Positions 59,130-64,000 of a DNA stretch of 64,000 nt are shown here, in pieces (position 1 is the stretch's first letter; each line of letters begins with the position of its first letter). The translations under genes were made by a program, and so were the position numbers. The stretch covers positions 167,720 to 231,719 of the forward strand of contig JAGVSM010000453.1 of assembly GCA_022494885.1 (NCBI GenBank), given 5' to 3'. The notes under the pieces were generated by a model. It worked only from the letters and a program-made list of their open reading frames with translations, did no database searches and was not told the DNA's origin. Source of the stretch: Micrasema longulum. Lineage: Eukaryota; Arthropoda; Insecta; Trichoptera; Brachycentridae.

Positions 59130-59530
59130 CACCTTAGCTCGCGTTTTAAGCCGCCCCGTAACAAAATCTTAACAAATTATTGTCGTGTTTAGTACCGCGT
59201 ATATCCCAAAGCTTCTCGCTTAGAAAAGAGCTGAGAAAAGTCGGAGTATCGGAGAAGGAAAGCAATTTCGTTAAGCCGAAGGAAGGGCAGGGAATCTTAA
59301 AAACTTTCCCGCCACAAAGGGCCGCCATTTGCCGTGCCGCGGAAATTCGCAACAGAATTACGAGAATTTAAGTGGATTTGATAGCATGCCGAGGAAACCC
59401 TGTATTCCCGGACTAATGGAATTCATTCAACACTCGGAAGGGTCGTAACGGGGTGGTTCCATATAGAAATCTCTGCGGGCGATACATTCGGCAACCGAAA
59501 TGAGGTGAGCCATACCCATGTCGGGATTAC
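59130..59530. other. GC-richer segment, possible untranslated exon or regulatory DNA
   Basis: A CpG-containing stretch in AT-rich DNA with short frames on both strands and a GAGGTGAGCC donor-like site at about 59502. No protein family was recognised. It lies 1.7 kb after GMD. Confidence 0.3.
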
Positions 59531-60145
59531 AAATAATGGAACGCTCCTGTTTATTGTCAAAGTAATCGGGAATTACACTCTGGAATGACTATTACTTTGT
59601 GATACTTGAACCACCTAAGAAAACGTGACAATATTTCTAACTTTATTCAAAACATTTCAGTATAATATAGGCAATAATGTCTTCTTTTTGGGGTACTGAA
59701 TAATATTGATGTAGGTATTTTTTAATTAAACTCCGTTGGTTATAATTTTGATGAAAATATAAAAAGAATTTCTCTGGTCAGTTTTCATTATTTTGTTTAT
59801 TGACCGACTAGCGCCGGTCTCGAAGATGCCTACTTAGGTGAAAGTGCTCATTGGTCAAAAAATAAAATAATTAAACCAAAATAAGAAATTTTATTCAAAA
59901 TTCAAAATCATGTGTTCATAATGGTTCGATCATTAACTGGTGAAATACGAAAAGAAAAACAAAATTTCACATTAAAATTGCAAAGTAATCAAGAGTATTT
60001 TAAATAACATTGTATGTTTTTTTTATACTGTAATAACTGTCACCCGTTGATTTTTTTGTTAATTTACCCCAGCTGTCTATTTTTTTGCAAATCTGTTTTT
60101 TGTTTTAAAGTCTTAAGTTTATTTTATTTTTTTAATGGCTACATA

Positions 60146-60948
60146 CATAGAATTAAGAATAGTCCAGAAACCGCACCGCATACGCACAACAAACAGAAGG
60201 CGACTAAACTACTCATAAATAAGTAGGTTTACGATTTGACCCATTAGCTTTTTTGTAGACGTCGCTCAGTACGCAACTCCTGATTTGAATTCAACTATGC
60301 CGTGTTGTGTTCTTTTAAAGTGTAAAAATACTGCTAGGATCTTAAAGAAACAGGATGGAATCACATTTCATGTGTAATTAGCGAATGAATGTGTATGTAG
60401 CAAATGCATTACTTAAAAAAATTATTATTTTTCCATCTGTCAGATTGTCGAAGAAACAAAATGAATATTTCGTTAGTGTTGCCAGGGTAGTATTTTTTTT
60501 ACCCTACTTTGTTCTTCTAATGAGAGAACTAATGAAAATTGGATCTCGGATTTAGCAACTCTGTGGTGGACATTTGACCAACATTATCTTTCAACATTAA
60601 ATATTATTTAACATGATATGAAAATATCCGTTATATGTAAAATAAAATTTGTTTTATATTTTAAGTTTAAAGTTCATGAATTCAATTACTCTTATTAAAT
60701 GACCCTTTACTTATCTACTCTGTTGTGTCAATCAATATTTCCGCGTGCACAATAAAATTTTAAAGAAATTAACAGATTGCTTTTTTTTTTTACCATACAT
60801 TTGTTTTATAATTGTATTTTTTTCCCATCGTGCATCATTACGCGGCAACATCACGAATGCGCGCGGCGAAACTAGGGGAATTATTGGACACAATCCGATG
60901 TATTCAAATATGATTCTACGCTCCTTCTGGACTATTCATAATTCCATG
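60146..60948 (+). mobile_element. P-superfamily transposon derivative with THAP start, copy B
   Basis: An 803-bp element flanked by a perfect 8-bp target-site duplication, GCTACATA (60138-60145 and 60949-60956). Terminal inverted repeats of about 24 bp begin CATAGAATTAAGAATAGTCC at the left; the right end is the matching complement with a few changes. About 150 bp inside the left end, ATG at 60297 opens a 26-codon frame beginning MPCCVLLKCKN and ending GITFHV, which has the pattern of the N-terminus of a THAP zinc finger. THAP is the DNA-binding domain of P-element transposases, and P elements make 8-bp duplications, so superfamily P fits better than hAT. The rest of the transposase is missing. 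It shares most of its length with the copy at 43.1 kb. Confidence 0.85.
60297..60377 (+). pseudogene. THAP-domain start of a P-type transposase (truncated)
   Basis: Twenty-six codons and a stop. The first two zinc-binding cysteines (Cys4 and Cys9, or Cys3) are followed by Lys-Asn, then a basic loop ARILKKQ and D-G-I-T-F-H, as in the C2CH THAP module, where the H/F-rich strand follows the CxxxxC motif. The frame stops before the second C-x2-H pair, so the domain cannot fold. The second copy (43240-43323) has the same frame with Cys9 changed to Ser and stops one residue later. Confidence 0.65.
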
Positions 60949-61594
60949 GCTACATACAACAGTTAAGTGGTCAATATAATTAAACATTAATTTTCAAATA
61001 TTTCGCACTATAATATTATGATTTATTTCTACTGAACAAACAAAAAATTTACAGTTTGTCAGTAGGTTTTATTTTTTATGTATATAGAAAATTTAAAACT
61101 ATTATTATTTTTAAAATCTACGTACTATAAGCCAAGTCCTCAGTATACGTCTGTCTTGCAAGTTTTGAACCATCCCAAATTTAATTGCCATTACAGCTAA
61201 CCCATCCACACTGGTAAATCCTGCTGTGGATAATATGTATGTACATACTTCAACTTATGCTTGTATCCAGATAAGAGGGTTAATTGTTAAGTGATGCAGT
61301 TTACAGTGTGTATTTTTTTTTTATAAATATATGTAAATTTAAATTATATTTTTAACATAAAATTCTAAGGTTCACAACTCCACATCTTTACAGAAATTCT
61401 GTGGCCGCATTCTGTAACTAAATTATGCGTAATGTAACATGTAACTAGTAAGATTTTTTTTTTGTATATTTTTTTAAGTTTCACACACTTTGCCAATTTT
61501 GTTTTTTTTTTGGTTCTGTCATTTTTGTAAGATGTTCAGATTTTTAAGTATTATTTAATTTTCATTAGATTTCCATATTTAAATCATCTCAAAA

Positions 61595-61820
61595 CATAAC
61601 TAAGACTAAATATCCCAGAAATCGAACCCGGGACGTCAAGCTTGTTAGGCGAACGCGCCTACCATTACATGCGGGGCGGACTTTTCTCCACTCGATTACC
61701 TTTTTAAGGATTTTTACCTGAGAACAGCCAACGAGTTAAAAACAGTCGTTCAGGATTCTGGTTCTATTATATACATATAACTGTATTCTTCATCCGCTCG
61801 GACACAGACAGATTTGACAA
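61595..61820 (-). mobile_element. SINE family A variant with 5' extension (truncated)
   Basis: Complement of ATCGAACCCGGGACGTCAAG is the B-box part of the head. The 5' extension runs to TCATCCGCTCGGACACAGAC at about 61806. The 3' body is missing. Confidence 0.65.
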
Positions 61821-61959
61821 AATATACTTAAAATAAATTTAAACAACGTTTTCGCAGCACCTTCATTACGTTAATTCGCTCTTCTAATTATTTTTTTTAT
61901 ATGTATTTCAGCCTTTGAACTTTTCTGGTGAACATTTTTGAGGTACAAAGCAAAACATG

Positions 61960-62215
61960 TTATTTTGTGTAATTTCGCGAAATTCTCGTTCATGTACGAA
62001 AGCCCGTTGCTTATGGCACGTGATGGCTTGCGTGTGAGAAGGGCGGATTTCTGCGGAGAAAAACCTTTATTCAACCAGAAGTATTTTTCCCGTACTCCCT
62101 GAAGATTGATTGTAATTTCTGGCCGAGGCGTTTGCACGCTCCGAAATTCACAAAATACAAAAAAAATGGTGTTTCCCGCCGAAACGAGATACAAGTAGGA
62201 ACCTACCAACCGACC
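61960..62215 (-). other. GC-richer segment with unrecognised minus frame
   Basis: The 112-codon minus frame 61871-62209 covers it, but its C-terminal third is AT-rich and low complexity. No domain seen. Could be an exon or conserved non-coding DNA. Confidence 0.2.
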
Positions 62216-62334
62216 TACATGCCTACTTCATCCGTGTATTTCACACGTTTATTATTATAAGATTAACTCTCAAATAGCTTTGAGTTAATTAAAACACGCC
62301 TAGCCATATACAAAATTGACCCGGTTAAAAGTAT

Positions 62335-62478
62335 GGACAACTACTTAACATATTTCCTTTTCTGAAATGTTCTCTACCTCTGTTGTTATTTAAATGTAAA
62401 ATATTATAAGCCATGTAAATTCTTAGACATCCGTTTTGCCTAGTATAATAAGTTATCCATCTCTGTTGAAAATGCATT
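62335..62478. mobile_element. MITE family M remnant
   Basis: TGTTCTCTACCTCTGTTGTT, AAGCCATGTAAATTCTTAGAC and CCATCTCTGTTGAAAATG are diverged versions of family M blocks. Confidence 0.4.
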
Positions 62479-63487
62479 AAAAAAAATTAAAAAAATAAAC
62501 CCAGCTCCCAAGAAAACGTACAGACAAAATTATCTTAATATTCTGAGATAATTTATTTTTCTTCGAAATTTTTTCTCGATGGAATTCTTTATTTAATTCG
62601 TAATACGTAATTTTATATACACGTCTTTTTGTTTTTGCTGATAAGTAATCTAAATTGCCTAACTAGGGTCAGCTTTTCCGTTCTGAAACAGTAAATGCAT
62701 TTTTTCATCTATTTTTAGCAAAAAATCCACTTCAAAAAAACATTTTTAACCACTTAAAGCGTTTTATTTTATACTTTTCCCATTTTGAAATTAATGTTTA
62801 CAAGGACGTTAAAAATTTATATATCGATTAAAAATAATAAATAACATAAAGTATATTAAAAATTAGAATGGAGTTCAATATTTTTGTAAATATAACAAAC
62901 TTAAAATTTCATATAAATGTAAAATATGTTTATATCTAAATCAACTCTTGTTTGTATGACCAATGTTATGTTTTGTCGTGTCCGACGCCCGAACACAAAA
63001 AACAACACAACATGGCACATAATACAACACATAAACCCTTTTTTTAATGGTATACACAATTCAAAAAAAATATATATATATGTATACTGTTTTTGTACCT
63101 ACGTAATTTCTGTTACGTACTTAATATTTTTTAACTAATATTTTAAGAGTAACTTAAGAATTATTAAGTATGCCAATTTAACTGGCTGCATTTTTGAATA
63201 AATTCAGTAAAGAATTTATTTTGGCGAAACTGTTACCATGAAGAAATCGTTAATATTTACTAAATAACATTTAATATACCGTATTTATTTTCCGAAGTGA
63301 AACATCCTTGTAAAAAGCAATTAAGTAATCAGATAACAAATAATTCTACTACAAAGTTTTGCTTTAACTTTTAGGTTAATTGCGTACTTAATCAAAAGTA
63401 ATGTTTTAATTACACCGATGGTGTTACGTTTCCACGTAGCGTGAGGGCGATAGTACGACAGACGAAACGTTCTCAGTCCCATCTCTA
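62479..63487. other. No feature recognised
   Basis: AT-rich. The small frame at 62926-63138 has no domain. Confidence 0.5.
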
Positions 63488-63587
63488 GTATCAAGAGAAA
63501 ATGTATTATTTTATGCTAAGTTTCTTAAAACAGTGTTTCAGACAAGTTGGGAAAATAGAGTGTGACGTTATTGTTTTCTCTTGATAC
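63488..63587. repeat. Perfect 14-bp inverted repeat, MITE-like
   Basis: GTATCAAGAGAAAA (63488-63501) and its exact complement TTTTCTCTTGATAC (63574-63587) enclose 72 bp. This is consistent with a small MITE or a strong stem-loop; no other copy was seen here. Confidence 0.65.
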
Positions 63588-63721
63588 TCAATGATTATGC
63601 TCAATTTGGTTATATAAAGGAAAAAACATGTTTGGTTCTAGCGTATTAAATAAATTTTAAATACATTTTTTTCAATGATAAGCGAGTAAAAACAGTTTTT
63701 TTCTGTATCTAGGTTGTACGT

Positions 63722-63741
63722 CTATATATATATATATATAG
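63722..63741. repeat. TA microsatellite
   Basis: Uninterrupted TATATA run next to the 101-bp repeat. Confidence 0.7.
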
Positions 63742-63749
63742 TTGGATAA

Positions 63750-63970
63750 TTCATATAGCGCCATTTTTGTGAAAATCACCTCAAGGGCGCTGTACAATGA
63801 ATAAATATCCCAGTACGTCTTGCAGCTATAGAGCGCATGGACGGTTGGGATTCTAGTTCCTCGTTTTCAATTAAGATCAATCAAAAATTATAACAGATAA
63901 GAGCTAGATTACAGGACGTCTTGCAGCTACAGAGCGCATAGACAGTTAGAAATTTAGCCCCCATTTACAT
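63750..63970. repeat. Direct repeat with about 101-bp period at window end
   Basis: ACGTCTTGCAGCTATAGAGC (63815) recurs as ACGTCTTGCAGCTACAGAGC (63916), followed each time by GCAT(G/A)GAC(G/A)GTT. Upstream, GCGCC...GGGCGC can pair. The array may continue past the window. Confidence 0.6.
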
Positions 63971-64000
63971 ATTTTAAAAATTGACAAATAAATTTAGTGT

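Noticed and set aside
1..64000. CRISPR arrays, bacterial operons or an integrated viral genome
   Set aside because: No regularly spaced short repeats, no tightly packed genes with ribosome binding sites, and no recognisable viral protein; the composition is uniformly eukaryotic.

Overview
The window looks like non-coding, AT-rich (by eye roughly 70% A+T) nuclear DNA of an arthropod, most likely an insect. Support comes from an animal-type tRNA-His, an intact animal GDP-mannose 4,6-dehydratase, one exon with a clear splice donor, several families of tRNA-derived SINEs, 5'-truncated non-LTR retrotransposons with AAAT-type tails, and P, hAT and mariner transposon debris. The order is not resolved; some repeat motifs (for example an RTE-like 3' end finishing in a TATAATATTAGTATGGAT-type sequence) remind me of Lepidoptera. 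Nothing is arranged as a bacterial operon, and no organellar or viral genome segment was recognised.

Layout. 1-49 kb is a repeat-dominated gene desert. It holds SINE family A (the commonest), SINE families B and D, the 3' ends of at least five different LINEs (16.4, 26.7, 31.8, 35.0 and 38.0 kb), dead mariner (28.3 kb) and hAT (37.2-37.8 kb) transposases, a MITE family with a TIR of about 75 bp in its best copy (best copy 24.6 kb), a larger fold-back element (17.7 and 42.2 kb), a TTTCGG-rich minisatellite-bearing repeat (8.5-9.0 and 27.2-27.6 kb) and a P-superfamily element (43.1 kb). A tRNA-His gene is at 48.0 kb. The first coding exon of a BTB/POZ gene is at 49.3 kb. An intronless, apparently intact GMD gene is at 56.3-57.4 kb. 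A second P-superfamily copy with a perfect 8-bp target-site duplication is at 60.1-60.9 kb.

The most interesting structures are four hammerhead-ribozyme-like cores. Two lie head to head in a long inverted repeat at 54.94-55.08 kb. One lies in each of two copies of a 260-280 bp inverted-repeat-bounded element (45.55-45.83 and 55.08-55.34 kb). Each has a CUGACGA-type core, a stem-II hairpin, GAAA and a two-base-pair stem III, with one or two core substitutions per copy. This is the minimal hammerhead architecture known from Penelope-like elements, so I read them as remains of Penelope-like or non-autonomous ribozyme-bearing retroelements. The paired P-element derivatives, which retain the start of a THAP zinc finger, are the second notable find.

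Only GMD, tRNA-His and the BTB exon look like host genes. They share no evident pathway; GMD acts in GDP-fucose synthesis.
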